Assembly: GCF_900110275.1 (NCBI RefSeq)
Contig: NZ_FODC01000004.1
Location: 310,001-374,000, forward strand
Length of the DNA: 64,000 bases
Direction: 5' to 3'
DNA from: Duganella sp. CF517
GTDB taxonomy: Bacteria; Pseudomonadota; Gammaproteobacteria; Burkholderiales; Burkholderiaceae_D
The position numbers and the translations under genes are program-made. Shown here piece after piece: positions 20,140-29,063 of the stretch (position 1 is its first letter; every line of letters begins with the position of its first letter). The notes beneath the pieces were generated by a model. That model worked only from the letters and a program-made list of their open reading frames with translations, had not been told where the DNA came from and searched no databases.

Positions 20140-21222
20140 TTAATACGTGTAGTACATCTTTTGCACGGCCTTGCTGTCGGTGGTTTTGGTCAAGGCCAGC
20201 ATCAGCAGGATGCGCGCCTTTTGTGGATTGAGCGTGTCGGCGGCGACGAAGTCCAGCTCGTCGTCGTTGGCTTCGCCGTTGCGCGCCAGGATGCCCTGGC
20301 CGACGCGGCTGGCGCGCACGATCATCACGCCCTGTTTGCGGGCGGCGATGAGCGCGCTCTTGACCGGGGCCGCCAGGCTGCCATCGCCGACGCCGGCGTG
20401 GATGATGCCCTTGGCGCCGGCGGCGACCAGCGCGTTCAGCGCGACAGGGCCGACGTTGGCGTAGCCGTAGACGATGTCCACTTGCGGCAGTTTGTCGAGC
20501 TTGCTGATGTCGAACTCGGTCTCAGCCGTGTGCTTGCGGGTCGAGGCGCGGTAGAAATACGGCTTGTTGCCCTGGATGTAGCCCAGCAGGCCCAGTTCGG
20601 TGGTCTTGAAGCTGTCCGGGGTCGAGGTGTTGGTCTTGCTGACGTCGCGGGCGCTGTGGATCTGGTCGGCCATGGCCACCAGTACGCCCTTGCCGGCGGC
20701 TTCGGCACTGCCGGCGAGCAGCACGGCGTTGTACAGGTTGATCGGGCCGTCGGCCGACAGCGCGGTGCCCGGGCGCATGGCGCCGACCAGCACGACCGGT
20801 TTTTTGCTCTTCACGACCAGATCGAGGAAGTATGCGGTTTCTTCCAGCGTGTCGGTGCCGTGGGTGATGACGATGCCGTCGACGTCCGACTGCGCCAGCA
20901 GCACGTTGACGCGCTTGGCCAGGGTCAGCCAGTGTTCGTTGGTCATGTTTTCGCTGGCGATCTGGAACACCTGCTCGCCCTTGACCTGGGCGACTTTGGA
21001 CAGTTCCGGCACAGCCTTGATCAGGGTGTCGACGCCGACGGTGGCGGCGGTGTAGCCGACCGTGGTCGTGCTGCTGGCGCCGCTGCCGGCGATCGTGCCG
21101 CCGGTGGCGAGGATGGTCACATTGGCCAGTTTGTCCTGTGCCTCCGCATAGCTACCAAGCATCAAGGTGCAGGCCAGCAAGGCTTGGTAGATACGGGCGG
21201 GAATATTATGGTTATGTAACAT
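20140..21222 (-). CDS. ansB: Type II (periplasmic) L-asparaginase
   Basis: The 360-aa enzyme hydrolyses L-asparagine to aspartate and ammonia. The N-terminal segment (about 1-28, ending SYAEAQ) looks like a signal peptide, matching periplasmic type II enzymes. Both catalytic signatures are present: ILATGGTIAGSG with the nucleophilic Thr, and GIVITHGTDTLEETAYFL with the Thr-Asp pair. It ends in the family's aromatic tail (MYYTY). It is divergent from a small lipoprotein gene. Confidence 0.94.
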   Translation of the reverse strand: MLHNHNIPARIYQALLACTLMLGSYAEAQDKLANVTILATGGTIAGSGASSTTTVGYTAATVGVDTLIKAVPELSKVAQVKGEQVFQIASENMTNEHWLTLAKRVNVLLAQSDVDGIVITHGTDTLEETAYFLDLVVKSKKPVVLVGAMRPGTALSADGPINLYNAVLLAGSAEAAGKGVLVAMADQIHSARDVSKTNTSTPDSFKTTELGLLGYIQGNKPYFYRASTRKHTAETEFDISKLDKLPQVDIVYGYANVGPVALNALVAAGAKGIIHAGVGDGSLAAPVKSALIAARKQGVMIVRASRVGQGILARNGEANDDELDFVAADTLNPQKARILLMLALTKTTDSKAVQKMYYTY

Positions 21223-21361
21223 GCGATCTCCTGATCAAACTGTAAAGCTTGGGATAGTAACAAATACACAGTCTGTCAACAATGCGGGGTGTTGCGGCGT
21301 TACGGTTGACAGACCTGCTATATTAGAGGTGATTTCGGGGAATTACAAAAGAGAAAACATT
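21223..21361. promoter_or_regulatory. Divergent ansB/lipoprotein control region with inverted repeat
   Basis: GTCTGTCAAC (21271-21280) is the exact reverse complement of GTTGACAGAC (21305-21314), 24 bp apart. Each arm contains a TTGACA -35-like element pointing outward, and TATATT (21319-21324) follows on the plus side. The arms may be operators or paired promoter elements. Confidence 0.4.
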
Positions 21362-21721
21362 ATGACTTTAGCAAACACCCTTCGCCGGGGTGCGGTGCTG
21401 TCGGTGGCGCTGGCGCTACTGGCCTGTGTGACCGCCTGCGGCAAGAGCCAGGCGCAAAAGCAGCAGGAAGAAGTCCTGACACTGACCAGTTTGGGCGAAA
21501 AATATGTCAGGGAAAAAGTCCGCGACCCGGGCTCGGCGCAATTCCGCAACCAGTTCATCGGCAAGGGCGGCGCGCCCTGCGGCGAGGTCAACGCCAAGGA
21601 TGCCTTCGGCACCTACATCGGCTTCCAGCGCTACATCTCGGTGGCGCGCGAGTTGACCCTGCTGGCGCAGGATGTCGCCCCGGCCGAGTTCGAGGAATCG
21701 TGGCGCGAGCTGTGCCGCTAG
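21362..21721 (+). CDS. Small hypothetical lipoprotein
   Basis: A 119-aa protein with a hydrophobic leader and a lipobox (LLAC or VTAC, Cys within the first 25 residues), followed by a charged, helical body with two further cysteines (in APCGEVNAK and at the C-terminal ELCR) that could form a disulfide. The ATG is preceded by AGAGAA; the longer frame upstream overlaps the divergent promoter region. I do not recognise a named family. The next gene starts within 50 bp, so the two may be cotranscribed. Confidence 0.65.
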   Translation: MTLANTLRRGAVLSVALALLACVTACGKSQAQKQQEEVLTLTSLGEKYVREKVRDPGSAQFRNQFIGKGGAPCGEVNAKDAFGTYIGFQRYISVARELTLLAQDVAPAEFEESWRELCR

Positions 21722-21769
21722 CCGGTGGCCTCCGGGCCACCCAATATCATCGACCTGTTTAGGACACGC

Positions 21770-23464
21770 ATGGAACAGCAGCCCGGCGCCGGCACGGCGA
21801 TCAGCCCGCATTTGGCGTCATCGGACATCGGCAACCGCCGCCACCAGATTTTCCCCACCTTGAGCGACCGCCAGTTCGAGGTGCTCAGCCGCTACGGCGA
21901 GCGCCGCGCCATCGCCGCCGGCGGCGTGCTGTTCCGCCAGGGCGACCGCCATATTCCCATGTACGTGCTCATCTCCGGCACGATCGAGATCGAACGCGCC
22001 TCGGCGCTGGGCACGACCGTCATCGGCACCCACGGACCCGGTTCGTTCACCGGCGAGATGGGCACGCTGGCCGGGCGCGCCGCCGTCGCCACCGCGCGCG
22101 TGCTCACCGATGCCGAGGTGATCGTCATCAGCGAGGAATCGCTCGGCACCCTGGTGGTGTCCGAGGCCGATTTGAGCGAAACCATCATGCGCGCCTACAT
22201 CCTGCGCCGCGTCGCGTATATGCAGGACCAGAGCGGCGGCCTGCTGATGTTCGGCGCGCGCGACTCGGCGCCGACCCTGGCGCTGCGCCACTTCCTGACC
22301 CGCAACGGCCAACCGGCCGCTTATTTCGATCTCGACCTGCACGAGGAGACGGCCGCGCTGATGGCGCGCTTCGGCGTGACGGCGGCCGACATTCCCGCCG
22401 TGGTCACGCCCATTGGCGAGGTGCTGCGCAATCCCACCTTGCGCCAGCTGGCCGACGGCATCGGCCTGAGTTCCGACCGCATCGACGGCCGCACGTTCGA
22501 CCTGGTGGTGGTCGGCGCCGGGCCGGCCGGTTTGGCCGCCGCCGTGTACGCGGCGTCGGAAGGCTTGAGCGTGGCGGTGCTGGACGCCAAGGCGCCGGGC
22601 GGACAAGCCGGTTCCAGTTCCAAGATCGAAAACTACTTCGGCTTCCCGACCGGCGTCTCCGGCCAGGCGCTGGCGGGGCGGGGGCTGTCGCAGGCGCGCA
22701 AGTTCGGCGCCGAGGTGGCCGTGCCGGTCAAGGTCAGCGCGCTCAATTGCGACGGCGCGGAATTCGATATCGCCATCGACAGCGGCGAGCGGCTGCGTGC
22801 GCGCTCCATCGTCGTCGCCACCGGCGCGCGTTACCGCAAGCCGGACTTGCCGGGGCTGGAGCGCTTCGAAGGGCGCGGCGTCTATTACAGCGCCTCGTTC
22901 ATGGAGGCCACCTTCTGCGCCGACGAGGAAGTGGTCATCGTCGGCGGCGGCAATTCGGCCGGCCAGGCGGCGGTGTTTATGGCCGGGCACGCGAAACATG
23001 TCCACATCGTGGTGCGCGCCGACGGCCTGGCCGCCAGCATGTCGCGCTACCTGATCCAGCGCATCGAGGCGGCGCCGAATATCACGCTGCACACGCGCAA
23101 GCAGATCGTCGAGATGGTTGGCGGCGAGCGGCTGGAAAGCATCGTCTGGCAGACGGCGGGCGGCGCCGCGCGGGCGTCGCCGGTGCGCCATGTGTTCCTG
23201 TTCCTGGGCGCCGAGCCCAATACCGCGTGGCTGGGCGACTGCGTGGCGCTGGACGAGAAGAACTTCGTGCTCACCGGATCGGACGTGGCGCCGGGCGCCT
23301 GGCCGCTGGCGCGGGGCCGGCATTTTCTGGAGACCAGCCATCCGCGCATCTTCGCCGTCGGCGATGTGCGCAGCGGCTCGGTCAAGCGGGTGGCGGCGGC
23401 CGTCGGCGAGGGCTCGGCGGCGGTGCAGGCGCTGCATCAGGCGCTGGCCTCCGACTTCCTCTGA
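21770..23464 (+). CDS. FAD-dependent oxidoreductase with N-terminal cyclic-nucleotide-binding domain
   Basis: This 564-aa protein joins a cNMP-binding domain (about 20-140, with the GDRHIPMYVLISGTIEI and GSFTGEMGTLAGR segments), a linker domain (about 150-225), and a thioredoxin-reductase-like flavoprotein module (about 235-560) with FAD motif GAGPAGLAAAVYAA and NADPH motif VIVGGGNSAGQAAV. The redox CxxC of true thioredoxin reductases is missing (the region reads SFMEATFCADEE with one Cys). It may be a redox sensor or reductase for another acceptor. The ATG after AGGA (21761-21764) is preferred over a GTG at 21725. Confidence 0.85.
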   Translation: MEQQPGAGTAISPHLASSDIGNRRHQIFPTLSDRQFEVLSRYGERRAIAAGGVLFRQGDRHIPMYVLISGTIEIERASALGTTVIGTHGPGSFTGEMGTLAGRAAVATARVLTDAEVIVISEESLGTLVVSEADLSETIMRAYILRRVAYMQDQSGGLLMFGARDSAPTLALRHFLTRNGQPAAYFDLDLHEETAALMARFGVTAADIPAVVTPIGEVLRNPTLRQLADGIGLSSDRIDGRTFDLVVVGAGPAGLAAAVYAASEGLSVAVLDAKAPGGQAGSSSKIENYFGFPTGVSGQALAGRGLSQARKFGAEVAVPVKVSALNCDGAEFDIAIDSGERLRARSIVVATGARYRKPDLPGLERFEGRGVYYSASFMEATFCADEEVVIVGGGNSAGQAAVFMAGHAKHVHIVVRADGLAASMSRYLIQRIEAAPNITLHTRKQIVEMVGGERLESIVWQTAGGAARASPVRHVFLFLGAEPNTAWLGDCVALDEKNFVLTGSDVAPGAWPLARGRHFLETSHPRIFAVGDVRSGSVKRVAAAVGEGSAAVQALHQALASDFL

Positions 23465-23476
23465 TAGGCGCGGGGC

Positions 23477-24598
23477 TCACGCCTCGCGCAGGCGCTTGCT
23501 GTACTTGGTCGCGCGGCGCACCGGCGGATGCTGTCCGGCCGGATGCGCCAGCGCCTCCGTCGCGCGGTCGTAACCGTACTGCCACTGGTCGTTCATGTGC
23601 TGCACGAAGATCTCGTAGGTCGACGGCATCGCCAGCTCGATGCGGTTGCGGCGCCAGTGCAGCTTTTGCCGCAACTGCTGTTTGGCCAGCACCCGCGATA
23701 CATCCGACGAATCGATGCGCAGGTCCGCCAGATAGGTGTTGGCATACCGCAGACGCGCATTGCCGTTCAATCCCAGCACCGCGCGCCAGGCCGGAATCGA
23801 GAACACCTGGTCGAACGCCTCCTTGAATTCCATGATCACCTCTTCACCGAGCCGGCGCGCGATTTCGACCGGGAACAGATCCAGCACACCGCCGATATAT
23901 TCGTCGCCACCATACTGGCGGCAGCGGAAGTAGATCATGTCGGCGATCGAGATGCGGGCCGCCTCGGTGAGTGGCACGCCGCCGTCGATCAGCAGCTCGG
24001 GGGAGACCGCGTGCTCGCCCCAGCGCGCGTCGGCCAGGGGCGAGCGCATATCGCGCAGCGCGGCGGCGGCGCGCTCGCCACAGAAAACGGTTTCCGCGAA
24101 CAGCTTGCGCTGGCCGCGCGGCCGGCCCACATCCGAAGGGTCGAACAGCAGCTTGCCGCCGATGATGGCGACATCGACCTCCGGCGCGCCGCTGGCGGAC
24201 GGGAAGGGCAGTTGCGGCGGAATGTCGAACAGGTAGTCGCCGAACAGGTCGGGGATGACGGGCACGCTGGCCGGCGACAGCCTGCGCTTGGCGGCGCGCG
24301 CCAGGGTGCCGACCAGCGCCGCGTGGCGCGTCGATTTGAGCCCGCACCAGAAGTCGTACATATCGCGCGAGGCCAGCCACGCGCGCTGCTGGTTTGGATC
24401 GGGCAGGTTGTTGATGATGGTCGCGGCAATGGCGCCGCCGCAGCTGGCGAGCAGAATGTCCGGCGCCTTGCCGGCCTGGCGCAGCGCCGCGTACATGCCG
24501 ATGTAGATGCCAAACCGGAAGCCGCCGCCGCCCATGACCATGCAGCGTTTATACGGTTTATAGACTTCTTGTAAAGGTTGGGTTTGTGCGGGCGTCAT
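23477..24598 (-). CDS. Patatin-like phospholipase family protein
   Basis: This 373-aa protein starts with the patatin oxyanion region MVMGGGGFRFGIYIGMY and has the dyad aspartate in LLIDGGVPLTEA. The nucleophile elbow reads LLASCGGA instead of the usual GTSAG, keeping the serine and the following Gly but losing the first Gly. No signal peptide is seen, so it is likely cytoplasmic or membrane-associated. The preferred ATG is preceded by AAGG; a longer reading adds ten residues. It is convergent with the FAD oxidoreductase, 12 bp apart. Confidence 0.78.
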   Translation of the reverse strand: MTPAQTQPLQEVYKPYKRCMVMGGGGFRFGIYIGMYAALRQAGKAPDILLASCGGAIAATIINNLPDPNQQRAWLASRDMYDFWCGLKSTRHAALVGTLARAAKRRLSPASVPVIPDLFGDYLFDIPPQLPFPSASGAPEVDVAIIGGKLLFDPSDVGRPRGQRKLFAETVFCGERAAAALRDMRSPLADARWGEHAVSPELLIDGGVPLTEAARISIADMIYFRCRQYGGDEYIGGVLDLFPVEIARRLGEEVIMEFKEAFDQVFSIPAWRAVLGLNGNARLRYANTYLADLRIDSSDVSRVLAKQQLRQKLHWRRNRIELAMPSTYEIFVQHMNDQWQYGYDRATEALAHPAGQHPPVRRATKYSKRLREA

Positions 24599-24704
24599 GG
24601 ATGAAACCTTACCACAGCACAGCCTCAATCCAGCAATTTGATCCAGTCGATATTGCGGTTCGGTGCCGCTTGACGTTGTATCGTGCGGGGCGAATCATGG
24701 AGCG

Positions 24705-25181
24705 ATGGACGATTCCCGATACGTTGCGATTCAAGAAGCTCTGCGCGCCCTGCAAGCGAGCAACGAAGCCTTGCATGCGGGCTCTGTGCTCGTGCGCAAC
24801 GAGGTCGCGGCGGTGCACAGCACGGTCAACAGGCTTCAAGGCGATGTCAATAAACTCCAGACCGATGTCGACAGGATCCACAGCGATGTCAGCACCATCC
24901 AGAGCAATGTGAGCAAGGTCCAGAGCGATGTGAGCAAGGTCCAGAGCGAGGTCGCATCTCAACAGGGATCGTTGACGCAAGTGCAAGCCGAAGTCACGAT
25001 TTTGAACGGCAAGTTCGATTTTTTCATTGAACATTACGCTAAAAAGGTGGACGTCGAAATGGTGCGCACAGAATTCTACAAGGCGATGGAGGCCCAAACG
25101 TGGAGGCTGATTACGTGGATGACCGTGGTCTGTTCGGGACTAACCGCCGCAGTCTACTTTATCGCCCGCAACGTCCATTAG
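24705..25181 (+). CDS. Coiled-coil protein with C-terminal transmembrane segment
   Basis: A 158-aa protein built of a long heptad coiled coil (about 30-105, repeating V-x-x-V/L/I-Q-x-D/N) and a C-terminal membrane anchor (about 135-153). Two adjacent heptads-of-three are encoded by a 21-bp direct repeat (24909-24929 and 24930-24950, 20 of 21 bases identical), showing growth by tandem duplication. The start is uncertain: GGAG lies only two bases before this ATG, and a GTG at 24663 is also in frame. It resembles a longer version of the protein at 13537-13746. Function unknown. Confidence 0.6.
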   Translation: MDDSRYVAIQEALRALQASNEALHAGSVLVRNEVAAVHSTVNRLQGDVNKLQTDVDRIHSDVSTIQSNVSKVQSDVSKVQSEVASQQGSLTQVQAEVTILNGKFDFFIEHYAKKVDVEMVRTEFYKAMEAQTWRLITWMTVVCSGLTAAVYFIARNVH

Positions 25182-25193
25182 CCGCATGCCCCG

Positions 25194-27341
25194 TCACAAT
25201 TGATATTCCAGCATCACGCGCAGCGTGGCGCTGCTGGGCGTGACCGTGACCCGGCGCCGCACGCTGTCGGCGTCGACGTAATCGTGCCACTCGGTCGCGG
25301 TTTGCCGCAGCAGGTTGCTGCCGGCGATGCGCAGTTGGGTTTTCCCATCGATTTTCCACAGCGCGTACACATCGAGCTCCCGTTTCGGACTACTGCCCAG
25401 CCGTACCTGGCCCGCCTGCCGCACCGCGCCGCCGGCCTGGTAATTCAGATTGCCGCCCAGCGTCAGCGCCGAGTCATCGGGGCGGAAGTCCGCGCCTAGA
25501 TTGGCGGTGAACGGCGTTTGCGTCTCCAGCCGGTTGTCCGGTCCCGGCACGTTGTCGACGCGCGACCAGTTGCGGGCCAGGTTGGCCCGCAGGTCGACCG
25601 CCGGCGCGCCCCGCACCAGGCGGCGCAGCGGCAGCTTGGCTTCCAGCTCCACGCCGCGCACACTGGCGTTGCCGTTGTTGGAGGGCGCCTCGACCCATTC
25701 GCCATCCTGCTCGAACAGGCGCGTGATGGTGACGTCGCGTATCCGCCGCAGATAGGTGCTCACGCTGACCAGCGCACCGTCGCCCAGATAGTGTTCGTAG
25801 GCCGCGTCCAGCCCCCACGCCAGTTCCGGGCGCAGATTTGGATTGCCCTGTTCATCGGGATTGGTGGGGTTGTTGTTGTTATCGTTGGTGTAGCGGCGCG
25901 GCACCAGCTTGGCCAGCGGCGGCGCTTTGTAGGTGCGGCTGATCGCCAGGCGCAGCACGTCCTTGTTCGGCAGCGCATAGCGCGTTTGCAGCGACGGGCT
26001 CCAGACCGCCGAGCGCGAGTCCAGCGCATCGGGCGCGTTGGCCGCGTCGGCGCGGCTCGCGGTCTCTAGCCGCTCGTGGCGCAAGCCCAGATAGAGCGAG
26101 TAGTTCTTGGTCACCTCCCATTCGTCCTGCACGAAGAGGGCCAGGCGATTGACGTTGGCGCGGTAGTCGGCGTTGTTGGCGCCGGTCTGTTCGCCGCCGG
26201 GGCCGAACGTCCTCTCGTTGCGGTCCTCATCGCGCACTGCGCGGCTGACGTCCCAGCCCAGCGCCAGCGCATGGCGCTCGCCAACGGGATGGCGATAAGT
26301 GCCGCTGGCCGTCACGCTGGTCTCCGACGGGCCGGAATCGACAAAGTGCCGCGCCTTGGGATTGCCATCGACATCCATGCCGTAGAAGTCGAAGGTGCCG
26401 CTGCGACGGTTGCTGTTTACGCCCAGTTTCGTTTCCAGCCTGGCGCCGTTGGACATCAAGTGGGTCCAATTGACATCGCTGCGCAGCATGACGAAGTCGG
26501 CGACGAAGTCGGCGAAGTTGCGCGGGTACTCGCTGTTGTCGCCGACCAGCGCCGTCTCGTTGGCGCGGTTGCGATTGTCGACCCGGCGCAAATTGGCGAA
26601 GCTTTGCCAGCTCACCGTGTCGCCGCTCGCCAGCGTCCAGTTCAGGCGTGGCGTCAGCGTCAGCGAATCGGTGCGGCCGGAATCGGTTTGCGGGGTGCGC
26701 CGCAGCAGCAGCAGGGCGCCATGCGGGTCGCGCTGCTCCTCCCGATCGGTGAAAGGCTTGTCCGTGTGCTTGCGCTGCACCGTCGCCGCCAGGCTGTATG
26801 AATAGCCTTGGTCCTGGTCGGACAGCTGCGCCGTGAGCGTCGGCGTGGTCTCGCCGCCCTGGCGGGCGACGCTGGCGCTGAGCGAACGCTGGCCGCGCTT
26901 GACGGCCTTTTTCAGGATGACGTTGATGGCGCCGGCCACCGCCTGGTTGCTGAACTCCGCCGTCGCGCTGCGCATGATCTCGACCCGCTCGATCATTTCC
27001 GGCGCGATGGAATCAAGCGAAAACCCGGCCGCCACCGGCTCCCCGTTCAGCATGATCTGTGTGTAGCCGTTGCCCAGGCCGCGCATGCTGATGGCACCGC
27101 CCTGGCCGGGCGTGCCGGAGATGCTGATGCCCGGCAGGCGCTTGAGCGCGTCGGACAGCGACTGGTCGCCGTGGCGCACCAGTTCCTCGTGCTGGATGAC
27201 GATGGCGGTGGTTGTTTCACGTTGGCGCTGGTCGGCGCGGGCGCCCGTGACCTGCACTTGCAGCGGCTCCGGCAGGTCGGCGGCGCTGGCGCCGGCGGCG
27301 GAGATCAGCAGCATGCTGGCGGCGATTCGGTGTAACGGCAT
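25194..27341 (-). CDS. TonB-dependent outer-membrane receptor
   Basis: This 715-aa receptor has a signal peptide (about 1-20, ending ASAADL), a plug domain (about 40-150, with SLSDALKRLPGIS and RGLGNGYTQIMLNGE) and a barrel ending MLEYQL. The plug resembles receptors for colicin/bacitracin-type or unknown substrates rather than siderophore receptors, and no Fur box is visible. GAGGAA precedes the ATG. It lies 114 bp downstream of the M56/M23 peptidase gene in the same direction, so cotranscription under BlaI control is likely. The ligand is unknown. Confidence 0.88.
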   Translation of the reverse strand: MPLHRIAASMLLISAAGASAADLPEPLQVQVTGARADQRQRETTTAIVIQHEELVRHGDQSLSDALKRLPGISISGTPGQGGAISMRGLGNGYTQIMLNGEPVAAGFSLDSIAPEMIERVEIMRSATAEFSNQAVAGAINVILKKAVKRGQRSLSASVARQGGETTPTLTAQLSDQDQGYSYSLAATVQRKHTDKPFTDREEQRDPHGALLLLRRTPQTDSGRTDSLTLTPRLNWTLASGDTVSWQSFANLRRVDNRNRANETALVGDNSEYPRNFADFVADFVMLRSDVNWTHLMSNGARLETKLGVNSNRRSGTFDFYGMDVDGNPKARHFVDSGPSETSVTASGTYRHPVGERHALALGWDVSRAVRDEDRNERTFGPGGEQTGANNADYRANVNRLALFVQDEWEVTKNYSLYLGLRHERLETASRADAANAPDALDSRSAVWSPSLQTRYALPNKDVLRLAISRTYKAPPLAKLVPRRYTNDNNNNPTNPDEQGNPNLRPELAWGLDAAYEHYLGDGALVSVSTYLRRIRDVTITRLFEQDGEWVEAPSNNGNASVRGVELEAKLPLRRLVRGAPAVDLRANLARNWSRVDNVPGPDNRLETQTPFTANLGADFRPDDSALTLGGNLNYQAGGAVRQAGQVRLGSSPKRELDVYALWKIDGKTQLRIAGSNLLRQTATEWHDYVDADSVRRRVTVTPSSATLRVMLEYQL

Positions 27342-27455
27342 GTCGGTTCCTCGATGGTCGCCGCCAAATTTTGGGCGGCAGTTCGCCTTGCCGCGACCCG
27401 GAGGGGACGCGGCTTACCGGCAAAGAATGTTGAAAGGAGAGTGGGAGGGGGCGGC

Positions 27456-29063
27456 CTAGTAGCCTTGCTGCTGGCGCCTGGCTTTCAGCGCGCGCCGGGT
27501 GGCGTGGGCATCGAGGCCGGCGAGCAGCGTCGCCGGATCGATGGTCCGGTCATCCTGGCGCACTTCGAAGTGCAGATGCGGTCCGGAGGCGAACCCGGTT
27601 TCGCCGACGGTGCCGATCGACTGGCCGGCCGTCACGCGGTCGCCGGGCTTGACGGCGACGCTGTTCAAATGCGCGTACAGCGTTTGCCGCGCGCCGGTTT
27701 CGATGATGACAGAGGTGCCGTAGCGGCCATGGTTTTCCGCCAGCTCGCCGGCGGCGATCACCGTGCCGGCGGCCGCCGCGTGGATCGGCGTGCCTTTGGG
27801 CGCGGCCAGGTCGATGCCCGGATGCGGCTTGTCCGAGATGGCGCGCCGCACGCCGAAGAAGCCGGACACGCGCATCCTGTCGAGCGGCTGGCGCCACGCG
27901 GCGGCCGGCGCCGCGTTATCGGCGGCAGCCGGTTCGGCCGTGGCCTGCCGCTCGACGTTGAACGCCAGCGCGGGCTGCAACATGGCGCCCGCCGCCAGCA
28001 CCGCCGCCATCAGCGCCGCGACGGTCCACGCGGCGGCGGTGCCCAGTGCCGGCAGCGAGGTTTTTTGCATGTGCAGGATGCGCGCGGCGATGGTGTCGCC
28101 GTGAATGCCGCCGAACGCCAGGCCGCCGCCTGGCGGCATCGCCGCCTGCGCCTGCCACTGTCGCAGCAGCGCGGCCGCATAGCGCTTGCGCTGTTGTTGC
28201 GGGCGGCCGGCCAGCACGCGCTGGTCGCACGCCAGTTCCAGCGCCCACGTCATCCTCGCGGCCAGCCAGCGCAGCGCGGGATTGAACCAGAATACCGTTT
28301 GCAGCACGGTCGACACGCCCAGGCAAAGTGGATCGCGCGCGCGCCAGTGGTGCAGTTCGTGCGCGACGATCATCTGCTGCTGATCGGCGCCGAACTCGCG
28401 CAGATGGCGCGGCAGCAGCAGTATCGGCCGGCGCAAGCCGATCAACATCGGCGAAACCGCGGCCTCGGTTTCCATCACCGCCAGGCGGGAGCGACCGATC
28501 TCGGATAGCTGATCGGCGCTGAACGCGCCGTGCGCCAGCAACTCGCGCGGCGTCAGGACGCGCGCGGCCACCAGCAACCGCCGCCACAGCATGCGCGCGC
28601 GCAGGAGCCGCGCCAGCGCATGGGCCAGACCGCAGGCATACAAGGCGGCCCACAGTATCGGCAGCCCCACGGCCAACGCCGCCATGGAGCGCAACCGCCA
28701 CTGGGCATCGACGGCGGCTTCACCGGCCGCGTCGCGCGGCGCGGTGCTGGCATGGACGGATGGCCGCGCGTCGCCGTGCGCATCGGCGCCTTCGTCCAGC
28801 GCCAGAATGCGTATGGCCGACGACTGGCGCGCGTTCAGCGTGACCGCCGGCGCCACGCTGATTTGCTCGCCGTGCGGCAGGAAGGGCAGCAGCGCCGCGC
28901 CGGCGACGACCAGTTGCGCGGCCAGCCACACCGCGCGCCGCGCCGCCAGCGCCGGCCACACGCGCTGCGCGGCGTGCAGCAGCGAATACATCGCCAGCCC
29001 CGCCAGCGCGCAGCTGACGCCGGCCAGCAGCCATTTGAACATCATCACGTAGACCGGCATCAT
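27456..29063 (-). CDS. BlaR1-like M56 metallopeptidase fused to an M23 peptidase domain
   Basis: The 535-aa membrane protein begins with the multi-spanning BlaR1-type M56 peptidase region (about 1-300), containing the zinc motif HELHH (235-239). After another hydrophobic segment (about 330-355) comes a periplasmic M23 (LytM-type) endopeptidase domain with HPGIDLAAPKG, YAHLN and HLHFEV, which holds the zinc ligands. In place of the penicillin sensor of BlaR1, the sensor half here is a peptidoglycan hydrolase fold. The ATG overlaps the blaI-like stop (ATGA), proving tight coupling. The apparent longer frame upstream is a shadow of that regulator. Confidence 0.88.
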   Translation of the reverse strand: MMPVYVMMFKWLLAGVSCALAGLAMYSLLHAAQRVWPALAARRAVWLAAQLVVAGAALLPFLPHGEQISVAPAVTLNARQSSAIRILALDEGADAHGDARPSVHASTAPRDAAGEAAVDAQWRLRSMAALAVGLPILWAALYACGLAHALARLLRARMLWRRLLVAARVLTPRELLAHGAFSADQLSEIGRSRLAVMETEAAVSPMLIGLRRPILLLPRHLREFGADQQQMIVAHELHHWRARDPLCLGVSTVLQTVFWFNPALRWLAARMTWALELACDQRVLAGRPQQQRKRYAAALLRQWQAQAAMPPGGGLAFGGIHGDTIAARILHMQKTSLPALGTAAAWTVAALMAAVLAAGAMLQPALAFNVERQATAEPAAADNAAPAAAWRQPLDRMRVSGFFGVRRAISDKPHPGIDLAAPKGTPIHAAAAGTVIAAGELAENHGRYGTSVIIETGARQTLYAHLNSVAVKPGDRVTAGQSIGTVGETGFASGPHLHFEVRQDDRTIDPATLLAGLDAHATRRALKARRQQQGY

